DNA of 38,789 nucleotides from an uncultured Clostridia bacterium (lineage in GTDB: Bacteria > Bacillota > Clostridia > TANB77 > CAG-508). The stretch's first letter is position 1. Each line of letters starts with the position of its first letter. Under the pieces are notes generated by a model. The model was not told the DNA's origin. It worked only from the letters and a program-made list of their open reading frames with translations, and searched no databases. Of this stretch, positions 25,189-32,732 are shown piece by piece. The stretch lies in contig CALXJZ010000007.1 in the NCBI GenBank assembly GCA_944388745.1, positions 1 to 38,789 of the forward strand, in the 5' to 3' direction. The translations under genes and the position numbers were made by a program.

Positions 25189-25836
25189 TTATTCTTTTTG
25201 TTCTTGAACCCTTTCGGGCATTGGAGCCTCCGTTTTTCCTTCATCTTTGTTTTCTTCTAAAATTTCATCTACTACTATTTGATGATTTTCATCTAATTTA
25301 TATCTTGGTAAATCTGGTAAATCTTCTAAAGAAGAATATCCAAACATTTTTAAAAATTCATCAGTTGTTTTGTATGACATTGGCCTTCCTGGCAAATCTA
25401 TTTTTCCTGCTTCTTTAATTAGTCCATATTCTAATAATTTGTATACACATGCATCTGCTCCAACTCCACGAATTGACTCTATTTCTGCCCTCGTAATTTG
25501 TGGATTATATGCAATTATTGCTAGTGTCTCTAATGCCGCACTTGATAAATTAGGTTTTGTTCTTTTATCTAATACCGGATAAATGTATTCATACAAGCTT
25601 GTTTTTGTTGCTAATTGATATGATTCATTGACTTTTATTAGTTCTATTCCTCTGTCTTCTTTTTTATATTCTTCTTGCATATTTGATATGATTGTGTCTA
25701 GGTCGTTTTCATTTACCTCTAATGCTAATATTAGTTCTTTTTTTTCTACTGGTCTTCCTGCTGCAAAAAGAATTGCTTCTATTGCTGCTTTTAGATGGCT
25801 TATATCCACTTTTATTTTCACCTCTTTATTTTCCAT
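25189..25836 (-). CDS. scpB: Segregation and condensation protein B
   Basis: A 215-residue subunit of the Smc-ScpA-ScpB condensin, which compacts and separates chromosomes. Tandem winged-helix domains are suggested by AAIEAILFAAGRPVEKKELI at the start and the AALETLAIIAYNPQITRAEIESIRGV segment near 110-135, a strong ScpB signature. It has a Glu-rich tail. The usual partner scpA is not next to it here. The ribosome site is weak. The next gene downstream is proS, probably in the same operon. Confidence 0.96.
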   Translation of the reverse strand: MENKEVKIKVDISHLKAAIEAILFAAGRPVEKKELILALEVNENDLDTIISNMQEEYKKEDRGIELIKVNESYQLATKTSLYEYIYPVLDKRTKPNLSSAALETLAIIAYNPQITRAEIESIRGVGADACVYKLLEYGLIKEAGKIDLPGRPMSYKTTDEFLKMFGYSSLEDLPDLPRYKLDENHQIVVDEILEENKDEGKTEAPMPERVQEQKE

Positions 25837-25926
25837 TTTTTGTGTATTCCATTAATTTATTTTTACTTTTTTAGTATTTATATTATTGCAGAAAATACTT
25901 GATATGTCAATATTTTTTGATAATTC

Positions 25927-25955
25927 TTGCACTTTTTTAATTTATATGCTAATAT
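25927..25955 (+). promoter_or_regulatory. Promoter of the small gene at 26017
   Basis: TTGCAC (25927-25932), a 17-base spacer and TAATAT (25950-25955), about 60 bases before the start codon. Confidence 0.5.
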
Positions 25956-26016
25956 TAATTTAGATTATTTTTAGTAATAAATATTTTATATACTTAATAT
26001 GGAATGGGGGATTTTC

Positions 26017-26214
26017 ATGGAGGAAAAGAAAAATTTAGAAGTGGTTTCTGGTGATGGCTCAAATTTAGATATTTCACCTGTTTATGATAATATTAGTGAG
26101 ATTAGACCAAAATCCACAACTCAAAAACCTTCTAATGTGGTTATACCAAAAGAAACTCATAAACCTATAAAGGATAAAAAGAAAGACGAGAAGAAAAAAG
26201 AAGAAAATAAATAA
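26017..26214 (+). CDS. Small lysine-rich protein of unknown function
   Basis: A 65-residue soluble protein without a membrane segment. After MEEKKNLEVV it has a SGDGSNLDISPVYDNI segment and a Pro/Lys-rich tail ending in Lys/Glu repeats. I do not recognise a family, though similar short proteins occur in gut Clostridia. The ATG at 26017 is chosen over the one at 25999 because GGGGGA lies before it at normal distance. It is divergent from scpB. Confidence 0.6.
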   Translation: MEEKKNLEVVSGDGSNLDISPVYDNISEIRPKSTTQKPSNVVIPKETHKPIKDKKKDEKKKEENK

Positions 26215-26241
26215 GGTTTTCCTTGTTTATTTTCTCTTTTT

Positions 26242-27507
26242 TTAGTTATCACTCAAAAAATATGTTAAAGCTATTTTTTGTTCTTCCATAGTTTCTAAAT
26301 TATAAATGCCAATCTCATTTATCCTATTATCAGTCATTCTTAACTCATAACAATAACCATCTAAATAATATCCATTAGGCATATTTTCTTCTATATTGCC
26401 ATTCTCTAAGTCTGCTCTTATCACATCTTGTTCTTCTATATATGCTTTATTTTGATACACATACGCTAAATATGGTAATACCATATCATTTTTTAACATT
26501 TGCTTTTCTTCTTTGTTGTTGCTATCAATTTTGAATACTGAAAATTCATTTTCAATATTATTGTTTTCATCAACTAATTTTCTTGTAAGGATATATCCTT
26601 CATTTTCAGTTACATAGCAACTTCCGAACCTTCCTACTTCATGATTTGTTTTGTCATCTAAATATACTACATGATATTTTTCTCCATCTTCATAATCAAC
26701 GTATACAATATATTTTTCATTTATTCCTGCAATTAGTGTTCTTCCTTGTGCTAGTTCTTCCTTATTTTCTCCATTTATATCTGCTACATATAAATCTCTT
26801 GTTTCTCCATCTGTATAATAAATTTTGTTATTAAGTATATTGAAATAATTTTTCACATTAGGAATTATTGTTGTAATATTGTTTCCGTCTTTATCCATTG
26901 AGCATAAATCTCCTTGTGGTGTTTGATTTATTTCATCAAAACCATTTTGTTTTACAAAATATATTTTATCTTCTGTTAGCCACAATTGGGCTGATTCTCC
27001 TTCATATATTTGTGTTACTTTTCCTTGCAAATCAATTTTATATATTCCTTTTCCTGAATAGTGGTTTGGCACTCCATATATATTTTCTCCATCAAAATAT
27101 ATTTTCCATAGTTCTTTTGGTGTATTTACTTGAATTGCTGAATTCTCTTCTATATTGAAAATATATAAATTATTTCCATTGATGGAATCAATATATGCAA
27201 TTGTGTTATCTATTTTTACGAATTTATTTCCTTTTGTCATACTATATTTTATTTCTTCTTTTTCTTGTGGTTTTTGAGTTTGCTCTGTTTCCTGATTTTC
27301 TTCTATATTTTCTTCATTGCTTTCTTCTACTTTTTTATATATTTCCTGTTCACTTTCATTTTCTGCTTGATGTGTTTTATTCAATCCATATGCTAATCCC
27401 ACTAATGCTATTATTAATATAATTATAGCAATAACCAAGATTTTTTTATTTTGTACTTTCTTTTTTCTTTTATTTAAGTTATTTCTTTCTCTGGCTCCTC
27501 TTCTCAT
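26242..27507 (-). CDS. DUF5050-type membrane-anchored beta-propeller-like protein
   Basis: A 421-residue protein: a very basic N-terminus (Arg/Lys-rich, 1-20), one membrane helix (about 22-42), an acidic Glu/Gln linker, then an extracellular domain of repeated strands with Asp-Gly-Glu/Asn-Ile turns (YFDGENIYGVPNHY, KIYYTDGETRDLYVAD and others), the pattern of DUF5050 repeats. These look like a propeller that binds a ligand or wall component. The ATG at 27507 is used because AGGAG lies seven bases before it; the TTG at 27531 would overlap the upstream gene. It is the second gene after the DUF362 ferredoxin, ten bases away. Confidence 0.75.
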   Translation of the reverse strand: MRRGARERNNLNKRKKKVQNKKILVIAIIILIIALVGLAYGLNKTHQAENESEQEIYKKVEESNEENIEENQETEQTQKPQEKEEIKYSMTKGNKFVKIDNTIAYIDSINGNNLYIFNIEENSAIQVNTPKELWKIYFDGENIYGVPNHYSGKGIYKIDLQGKVTQIYEGESAQLWLTEDKIYFVKQNGFDEINQTPQGDLCSMDKDGNNITTIIPNVKNYFNILNNKIYYTDGETRDLYVADINGENKEELAQGRTLIAGINEKYIVYVDYEDGEKYHVVYLDDKTNHEVGRFGSCYVTENEGYILTRKLVDENNNIENEFSVFKIDSNNKEEKQMLKNDMVLPYLAYVYQNKAYIEEQDVIRADLENGNIEENMPNGYYLDGYCYELRMTDNRINEIGIYNLETMEEQKIALTYFLSDN

Positions 27508-27517
27508 AAAAATTCTC

Positions 27518-28639
27518 CTATTTAACTTCAATTAATTCATATTCTTTTGTTCCTAAACCAATTTCTTCTCCATGTTCAATTTGGCTCTCCCAGTTAGTTT
27601 CTGGATGATTACTATGGAATAGGTCTTTTTCGTGTACACCTTTTTTCATTTGCTCTGCTAAATAGCTGTTTTCAAACACTTCTTGTTTATTTACTAAATC
27701 AGCACATGCTTTATCTAATGCTACCATGTCAAAAGATGCTAACATTCCAATGTTAGGTACTATTGGAGCATCATTTTCTCCATGGCAATCACAATTAGGA
27801 GAAACATCACAAATTAGGCTAATATGGAATTGTGGTTTATCCTTAACTACTGCTAATGCATATTCTGCCATTTTCTTATTCAAAATGTCTGCCGCTTCAT
27901 CATTTGGAGATTTTATTGCATCAAAATTACAAATTCCTATGCATCTTCCACATCCTACACACTTATTGTGGTCAATTACTGCTTTTCCTTCTTCATTGTA
28001 TGAAATTGCTCCATGTGCACATATTTTTATACATTGCTTACATTTTCTACATTTATCTAAAATTACATTTGGTTTTCCGCTACTATGCATTTCCATTTTT
28101 CCTGCTCTTGAGCCACATCCCATTTCGATATTTTTTATTGCTCCTCCAAATCCTGTTCCTTCATGTCCTTTAAAATGGTTTAGTGAGATTATTACATCTG
28201 CATCCATAATTGCTCTTCCGATTTTTGCCGTTTTTACATATTCTTGATTTATTTCTACATATTGCTCATCTGTTCCTTTTAATCCGTCTGCAATTATGAT
28301 ATGGCATCCTGTTGTGAATGGGTTATATCCATTTACATATGCTGAATCTAAATGGTCTAAAGCATTTTTTCTTCCTCCAACATATAATGTATTGCAATCT
28401 GTTAGGAATGGCTTTCCTCCTAATTTTTTTACTAAGTCTACTATTACTTTTGAATAGTTTGGTCTTAAATATGCTAAATTTCCTGGTTCTCCAAAGTGTA
28501 TTTTTATTGCTGTGTATTTGTTTTCAAAATCAATGTTTTCAATTCCTGCTTTTTTTACTAGTTTTTCTAATTTTTGTAATAAGTTGTATCCTGGTCTTGC
28601 TCTAAAGTCTGTAAAATATACTTTTGATTTTTCTTCCAT
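27518..28639 (-). CDS. DUF362 protein with a two-cluster 4Fe-4S ferredoxin insert
   Basis: A 373-residue protein of the DUF362 family. Two ferredoxin-type cysteine motifs CxxCxxCxxxC are visible, CRKCKQCIKIC and CVGCGRCIGIC (near 195-235), each expected to hold one [4Fe-4S] cluster. The GLKGTDEQYVEI, GFGGAIKN and NHFKGHEGTG segments are family features. The function of DUF362 is not established; electron transfer is implied by the clusters. The ATG at 28639 is preferred to a GTG at 28648 because AAGGAAA is then nine bases away. Confidence 0.88.
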   Translation of the reverse strand: MEEKSKVYFTDFRARPGYNLLQKLEKLVKKAGIENIDFENKYTAIKIHFGEPGNLAYLRPNYSKVIVDLVKKLGGKPFLTDCNTLYVGGRKNALDHLDSAYVNGYNPFTTGCHIIIADGLKGTDEQYVEINQEYVKTAKIGRAIMDADVIISLNHFKGHEGTGFGGAIKNIEMGCGSRAGKMEMHSSGKPNVILDKCRKCKQCIKICAHGAISYNEEGKAVIDHNKCVGCGRCIGICNFDAIKSPNDEAADILNKKMAEYALAVVKDKPQFHISLICDVSPNCDCHGENDAPIVPNIGMLASFDMVALDKACADLVNKQEVFENSYLAEQMKKGVHEKDLFHSNHPETNWESQIEHGEEIGLGTKEYELIEVK

Positions 28640-28783
28640 TTTAATCACTTTCCTTCTTCATTTTTATTTGTTACTGCTGTTTTTATATCTTCTGCTTTAA
28701 ACTCAACTTTGTTGCTATTACTATATCACAAATTTTCTTATTATTCCATAGTTTATTTTTGTTTTAATAATATTCCTTATTCA

Positions 28784-28838
28784 GTAAACAAAGAAGAGTA
28801 TTTCTTCATATAAAAATACTCTTCTTCGTTTACTTTTT
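28784..28838. terminator. Strong hairpin downstream of rubredoxin
   Basis: A nearly perfect stem of about 20 bp (28784-28803 with 28813-28832). The T-run lies on the plus side only, although both neighbouring genes are on the minus strand. As a terminator of the rubredoxin transcript it would lack a T-run. Confidence 0.65.
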
Positions 28839-28847
28839 TTATATTCT

Positions 28848-28988
28848 TTACTCTTCTACTTTTTCAAATAAATCTTTTCCTACTCCACATAGTGGGCATG
28901 TCCAATCATCTGGTAAATCAGAAAATCTAACACCTTCTTTTTCTTCATCATAAATATATCCACATACTGTACATCTATATTTTTCCAT
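28848..28988 (-). CDS. Rubredoxin
   Basis: A 46-residue iron protein: CTVCGY at 6-11 and CPLCG at 31-35 give the four iron ligands of a rubredoxin, and the DDWTCPLCG and YIYDEE segments are standard, though the protein is a few residues shorter than the usual 52-54. GGAGGTGA lies at a good distance before the start. It is directly downstream of fprA (about 60 bases apart). In Clostridium and Moorella, rubredoxin hands electrons to this type of flavodiiron protein for removal of oxygen or nitric oxide, so the pair probably works together. Confidence 0.95.
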   Translation of the reverse strand: MEKYRCTVCGYIYDEEKEGVRFSDLPDDWTCPLCGVGKDLFEKVEE

Positions 28989-29025
28989 GAATTTCACCTC
29001 CATTATTTATTCTTTTTTATTTAAA

Positions 29026-29076
29026 GGTCCGTCCTTAAATCCCTGCTTTTAGGGATTTTTAGGACCGTCCCCTAAT
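29026..29076. repeat. GGGGAC-core REP-like element 4, overlapping the fprA 3' end
   Basis: GGTCC (29026-29030) pairs with GGACC (29062-29066), with an inner hairpin ATCCCT...AGGGAT. The core, read on the minus strand, is GGGGACGGTCC. It contains the last codons and the stop codon of fprA. Confidence 0.7.
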
Positions 29077-30227
29077 CCCTGTGCTAATTTGTTCATTTCC
29101 TCCACATTTTGTTCATTCATTGTGGATTTTATTGTGATTGTTGGCTCGATTATATCAAGATTTTTCATTTCTTGCAACATCTTTTTCATACATCTACCTG
29201 CTGATGGTGCCCATGAACCATTTTCAATAATTGCCACTTTTCTTTTTTGATAGTTTCTTTCTTTTAGATAATCTAAAAACTGTTCCATTGGTGGGAATAA
29301 TCTCATATTGTAGCTAGATGACGCAACTACTAATGTTGAATATCTGAAAGCATCTTCAACTGCTTCTGCCCAATCTTCTCTTGTTAAGTCTGAAACTACT
29401 ACTTTTTTATTTCCTTTTTCTCTTAATATTTCTGCTAATTTGTTTGCTGCTTTTAATGTGTTTCCATATATTGAACTACATGCTATGAAAATTCCATCTT
29501 CTTCAGGTTCGTAGCTACTCCATGTTTGATATTTTCCAATGTAATGTTCTAAATTTTCTTTTAATACTGGCCCATGTAATGGACAAATTGTTTGTATATC
29601 TAAATTTGCTGCTTTTTTTAACAATGCTTGTACTTGATCTCCATATTTTCCTACTATTCCAAAGTAATATCTTCTTGCTTCGCAATCCCATTCTTCATCT
29701 ACATCTAATGCACCAAATTTTCCAAAAGCATCTGCTGAAAATAGGATTTTGTCTGTTTGGTCATATGTCATCATTACTTCTGGCCAATGTATCATTGGTG
29801 CCATTATAAATTGAAGTTTATGCTTTCCAATGTCTAATATATCTCCTTCACTTACTATTACCTTTCTTTTTGATAAATCTATATCGAAAAAGTTTGATAA
29901 TATATTAAATGTAATTTGATTCCCTACTATTTTCATGTCTGGATATTTTTCTGCTAATATTCCTATGTTATATGCATGATCTGGTTCCATATGTGAAACT
30001 ATTAAATAGTCTGGTGATTTTCCATCTAATTCTTCTGATAATTTTTGTAACCATTGTCCTGTTACTTTTTCATCTACTGTATCAAATATTACATATTCTT
30101 TATCCTTTATCAAATATGAGTTATATGCCATTCCATTTTCTAATACATATTGTCCTTCAAATAGTTTTATATCTTTGTCACTTGCTCCTATATGTATTAT
30201 GTCTTTTGATATTGTCATGTCTGCCAT
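29049..30227 (-). CDS. fprA: Flavodiiron protein (oxygen/nitric oxide reductase)
   Basis: A 392-residue enzyme reducing oxygen to water or nitric oxide to nitrous oxide. The first part is a metallo-beta-lactamase fold with a diiron site: HMEPDH at 79-84, and further His/Asp ligands in IHWPEV and CPLHGP. A flavodoxin domain with FMN follows from about 250 (SSIYGNTLKAANKLAEIL). In anaerobes it protects against air. AAGGAG lies eight bases before the ATG. The last residues, from about LGDGPKNP, are encoded within a GGGGAC REP-like element, so the native C-terminus may have been replaced. Rubredoxin, its likely electron donor, lies directly downstream. Confidence 0.96.
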   Translation of the reverse strand: MADMTISKDIIHIGASDKDIKLFEGQYVLENGMAYNSYLIKDKEYVIFDTVDEKVTGQWLQKLSEELDGKSPDYLIVSHMEPDHAYNIGILAEKYPDMKIVGNQITFNILSNFFDIDLSKRKVIVSEGDILDIGKHKLQFIMAPMIHWPEVMMTYDQTDKILFSADAFGKFGALDVDEEWDCEARRYYFGIVGKYGDQVQALLKKAANLDIQTICPLHGPVLKENLEHYIGKYQTWSSYEPEEDGIFIACSSIYGNTLKAANKLAEILREKGNKKVVVSDLTREDWAEAVEDAFRYSTLVVASSSYNMRLFPPMEQFLDYLKERNYQKRKVAIIENGSWAPSAGRCMKKMLQEMKNLDIIEPTITIKSTMNEQNVEEMNKLAQGLGDGPKNP

Positions 30228-30366
30228 ATTTTTTTCTCCTTTTTTTCATTTTTTATCTTACTCTTTTTTCAACTTTTGCTTTTTGTATTATACCCTGTTT
30301 TGTATTTTTTATCAACTTATTTTGGTTATTAATTTTTTATGTTTTTCTAAACGATATTAATGATTT

Positions 30367-30491
30367 ATTCACATTTTCTTGACCAATATTAATATTTTCA
30401 TTCACATTTTCTTGACCAATATTGTATTTATAATTTTTGAATCTATACATATTTTTATTGAATTCAAGCATATTCTATAGAAAATGTGAAT
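30367..30491. repeat. Direct and inverted ATTCACATTTTCT repeats upstream of hsp20
   Basis: A 24-base sequence (ATTCACATTTTCTTGACC plus AATATT) occurs twice, at 30367-30390 and 30400-30423, 33 bases apart, that is about three helical turns. Its first 13 bases recur inverted at 30479-30491. The 404-bp gene-free gap 30228-30631 between the divergent fprA and hsp20 genes holds this array, the CIRCE-like operator and the hsp20 promoter, and otherwise AT-rich sequence. Confidence 0.7.
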
Positions 30492-30503
30492 TTTTTGTGA
30501 ATT

Positions 30504-30530
30504 TTAGCACTCTCCTGTTGACTTTGCTAA
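30504..30530. promoter_or_regulatory. CIRCE-like HrcA operator
   Basis: TTAGCACTC, nine bases, CTTTGCTAA (30504-30512, 30522-30530). The left half is the CIRCE consensus exactly; the right half matches six of nine. It overlaps the -35 box of the hsp20 promoter, where an HrcA repressor would block transcription. Confidence 0.75.
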
Positions 30531-30545
30531 AATCGGTTGTATAAT
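30518..30545 (+). promoter_or_regulatory. hsp20 promoter
   Basis: TTGACT (30518-30523), a 16-base spacer and TATAAT (30540-30545), overlapping the CIRCE-like operator. Confidence 0.75.
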
Positions 30546-30631
30546 ATAAGTGTAAAAAGAAAAAACATACTTTTTACTATGTGCTAACAATATCAAGTCA
30601 ACACATAAATTTTTAGAAGGAGTTGATTATT

Positions 30632-31057
30632 ATGATGATGTTACCAAGAAAAAGAAATGATTTTGATTTATGGGATGAAATGTTTAGAGACCCATTCTTT
30701 ACAGGAGAAAGAGAAAGCAAATTGATGAAAACAGATATTAAGGAGAAAAAAGATAAGTATATAGTAGATATAGACTTACCAGGATATGAAAAAGAGGACA
30801 TTAAAATTGAAGTTGACAATGGTTACTTAATTGTTAATGCAAAAACAAGTCATCACAAAGATGAAAAAGAAGAAGGAAAATATGTTAGAAAAGAAAGATT
30901 CGTTGGTGAATGTTCAAGAAGTTTCTATGTAGGTGAAGATGTTAAACAAGAAGATATTAAGGCTTCATTTAGAAATGGTACTTTAAAAATTGAAATCCCT
31001 AAAAAAGACGAACCAAAAGAATTGCCAGAGAAAAAATATATTCCAATCGATGACTAA
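30632..31057 (+). CDS. Small heat-shock protein Hsp20
   Basis: A 141-residue alpha-crystallin-type chaperone that holds unfolding proteins in large oligomers. The domain (about 33-125) begins MKTDIKEKKDKYIVDIDLPGY and ends with the family motif FRNGTLKIEIPKK. The ATG at 30632 is chosen because AAGGAG lies nine bases before it; a TTG at 30623 is too close. Regulation is visible: a CIRCE-like operator overlies the promoter, so heat induction through HrcA is likely. The gene is closed by a terminator at 31061. Confidence 0.95.
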   Translation: MMMLPRKRNDFDLWDEMFRDPFFTGERESKLMKTDIKEKKDKYIVDIDLPGYEKEDIKIEVDNGYLIVNAKTSHHKDEKEEGKYVRKERFVGECSRSFYVGEDVKQEDIKASFRNGTLKIEIPKKDEPKELPEKKYIPIDD

Positions 31058-31060
31058 TTA

Positions 31061-31089
31061 AAAAATCCCAAAAAATTGGGATTTTTTTA
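31061..31089 (+). terminator. hsp20 terminator
   Basis: Stem AAAAATCCCA with TGGGATTTTT (31061-31070 with 31077-31086), then more T. Confidence 0.9.
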
Positions 31090-31140
31090 GTTTGGGGACG
31101 TGCCAAATCGTTTCATTTTGAAACAAAAGGGACAGACCTT
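31090..31140. repeat. GGGGAC-core REP-like element 5
   Basis: Begins GTTTGGGGACGTGCCAAATC, then a TTTCATTTTGAAA palindrome, and ends AAAAGGGACAGACC. It is nearly the reverse complement of element 6 at 32684-32732, and the pair flanks the acetyltransferase and ZIP genes. Confidence 0.8.
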
Positions 31141-31166
31141 TATATTTAAATATTAATTATTTAAAC

Positions 31167-31223
31167 AAAAAATCTTTATAATGTAATTTATTAAGTTAAA
31201 TAGATTCATTATAAAGATTTTTT
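31167..31223. terminator. Long bidirectional terminator before the acetyltransferase gene's end
   Basis: A perfect 17-bp stem (31167-31183 with 31207-31223) with A- and T-runs on both flanks and a 23-base loop. It lies downstream of the minus-strand acetyltransferase gene. Confidence 0.85.
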
Positions 31224-31241
31224 ATTTATAATTCTTTTTAT

Positions 31242-31793
31242 TTATTTTTCTCTCACTTTGCATGGATTACCATATGCAACAGAATTAGAAGGAATATCTT
31301 TTGTAACTACACTTCCTGCACCTATTGTCACATTATCTCCTATTGTAAGACCTGGCATAACAGATACATTCCCTCCAAACCATACATTATTTCCTACTTT
31401 TATTGTTTTTGCATATTCGATTCCTTCATTTCTTGATTTGATATCTATTGGATGTCCTGCTGTATAAAATCCACAATTTGGACCAATGAATACATTATCT
31501 CCAAATTCAACTTTTGCTCCATCTAAAATCACTAAATTATGATTGGCATAAAAGTTTTCTCCAACAGATATATTGTATCCATAGTCACAAAAGAAGTTGG
31601 ATTCTATCAAAACATTTTCTTTTGTTTTTCCTAGTATTCTCTTTATAAATTCTTTTCTTTCTTCTAAATTCAGTGGATTTATATTGTTATATTTATAGCA
31701 TAATTCTTTTGCTTTTCGCATTTCTTTAATTAATTCTTCATCGTAATTTGGATTATATAATTCACCATTATCTCTTTTTTCTTTTTCAGTCAT
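31242..31793 (-). CDS. Maltose/galactoside O-acetyltransferase family protein
   Basis: A 183-residue left-handed beta-helix enzyme that moves an acetyl group from acetyl-CoA to a sugar hydroxyl. The N-terminal Maa segment (YNPNYDEEL...) and the hexapeptide repeats ([34 protein letters not shown]) are clear. The catalytic His is in YTAGHPID. An AAAAGGAG site precedes the ATG. The physiological sugar is unknown. The gene lies with the ZIP transporter gene between two inverted REP-like elements. Confidence 0.93.
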   Translation of the reverse strand: MTEKEKRDNGELYNPNYDEELIKEMRKAKELCYKYNNINPLNLEERKEFIKRILGKTKENVLIESNFFCDYGYNISVGENFYANHNLVILDGAKVEFGDNVFIGPNCGFYTAGHPIDIKSRNEGIEYAKTIKVGNNVWFGGNVSVMPGLTIGDNVTIGAGSVVTKDIPSNSVAYGNPCKVREK

Positions 31794-31855
31794 AGCGATT
31801 CTCCTTTTTTGAAATCATTTTTTATTATACCTTATTGTGTACCTTTTAAGAAATT

Positions 31856-32632
31856 TTATCCAAGTGCTACATCTAAAACCATCATAATCACAAAACCAAT
31901 CGCAACTCCGATTGTTCCAATATTTGAGTGTTCACCTGCTTGTGACTCTGGTATTAGTTCTTCTACAACAACATAAATCATTGCTCCTGCTGCAAATGCT
32001 AATAAATATGGTAAAATTGGTTCAATAGAACTTGCCAATAAAATTGTAATAATTGCTGCTATTGGCTCTACAATTCCTGATAAAGTACCATATAAAAATG
32101 CTTTTCCCTTTGACACACCTTCTGCTCTTAGTGGCATCGATATAATTGCTCCTTCTGGAAAGTTTTGAATTGCAAGTCCTATTGCAAGAGCAAAAGCTCC
32201 TGCAATGCTAATTGCTGTATTTCCCATCAAACCTCCTGCAAATACAACTCCTGCTGCCATACCTTCTGGAATATTATGAAGAGTTACTGCTAATACTAGC
32301 ATTATTTCTCTTTTTATTTTCGTTCTAACACCTTCAGGCTTTTCACTTTTCAAGTGTAAATGTGGTACAACACTATCTAATATCAATAAAAATATTATTC
32401 CAAGCGAAAATCCAACTGCTGCTGGAATCCAAGAAATTTTACCTTGCTCTCCTGCCATATCAATTGATGGGTCTAATAAAGACCATATAGATGCAGCCAT
32501 CATAACACCAGCTGCAAAACCTAATAATAATTTTTCTATTTTATTATTCATCTTGTTCTTCATAAAAAATACCATTGCTGCACCAAGTGCTGTTCCTAAA
32601 AATGGTATTGCTATTCCTGCTAATATCTCCAT
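31856..32632 (-). CDS. zupT: ZIP-family metal transporter
   Basis: A 258-residue membrane protein with eight hydrophobic segments, importing divalent metals such as zinc, manganese or iron. The metal-pathway motifs of helices 4 and 5 are visible: HNIPEGMAAG near 119-128 and NFPEGAIIS near 157-165. The loop between helices 3 and 4 has a short His segment (VPHLHLK). AAGGAG precedes the ATG. The subgroup label ZupT is the usual one for this length, but the exact metal cannot be read. It lies between the copper operon and the acetyltransferase gene. Confidence 0.92.
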   Translation of the reverse strand: MEILAGIAIPFLGTALGAAMVFFMKNKMNNKIEKLLLGFAAGVMMAASIWSLLDPSIDMAGEQGKISWIPAAVGFSLGIIFLLILDSVVPHLHLKSEKPEGVRTKIKREIMLVLAVTLHNIPEGMAAGVVFAGGLMGNTAISIAGAFALAIGLAIQNFPEGAIISMPLRAEGVSKGKAFLYGTLSGIVEPIAAIITILLASSIEPILPYLLAFAAGAMIYVVVEELIPESQAGEHSNIGTIGVAIGFVIMMVLDVALG

Positions 32633-32683
32633 TTTGATATCTCCTTTAAATTTTGTTATAATAAAAAATTTCTTTTCACTTAT

Positions 32684-32732
32684 AGGTCTGTCCCTTTTGG
32701 TGTCATTTTGAAACGATTTGGCACGTCCCCAA
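32684..32732. repeat. GGGGAC-core REP-like element 6, overlapping the copA 3' end
   Basis: The reverse complement of element 5 with a few changes. The last codons and stop codon of copA lie inside it. Confidence 0.8.

Noticed and set aside
30367..30423. CRISPR-like direct repeats upstream of hsp20
   Set aside because: Only two copies, a nine-base spacer, no cas genes and a position in a promoter region.
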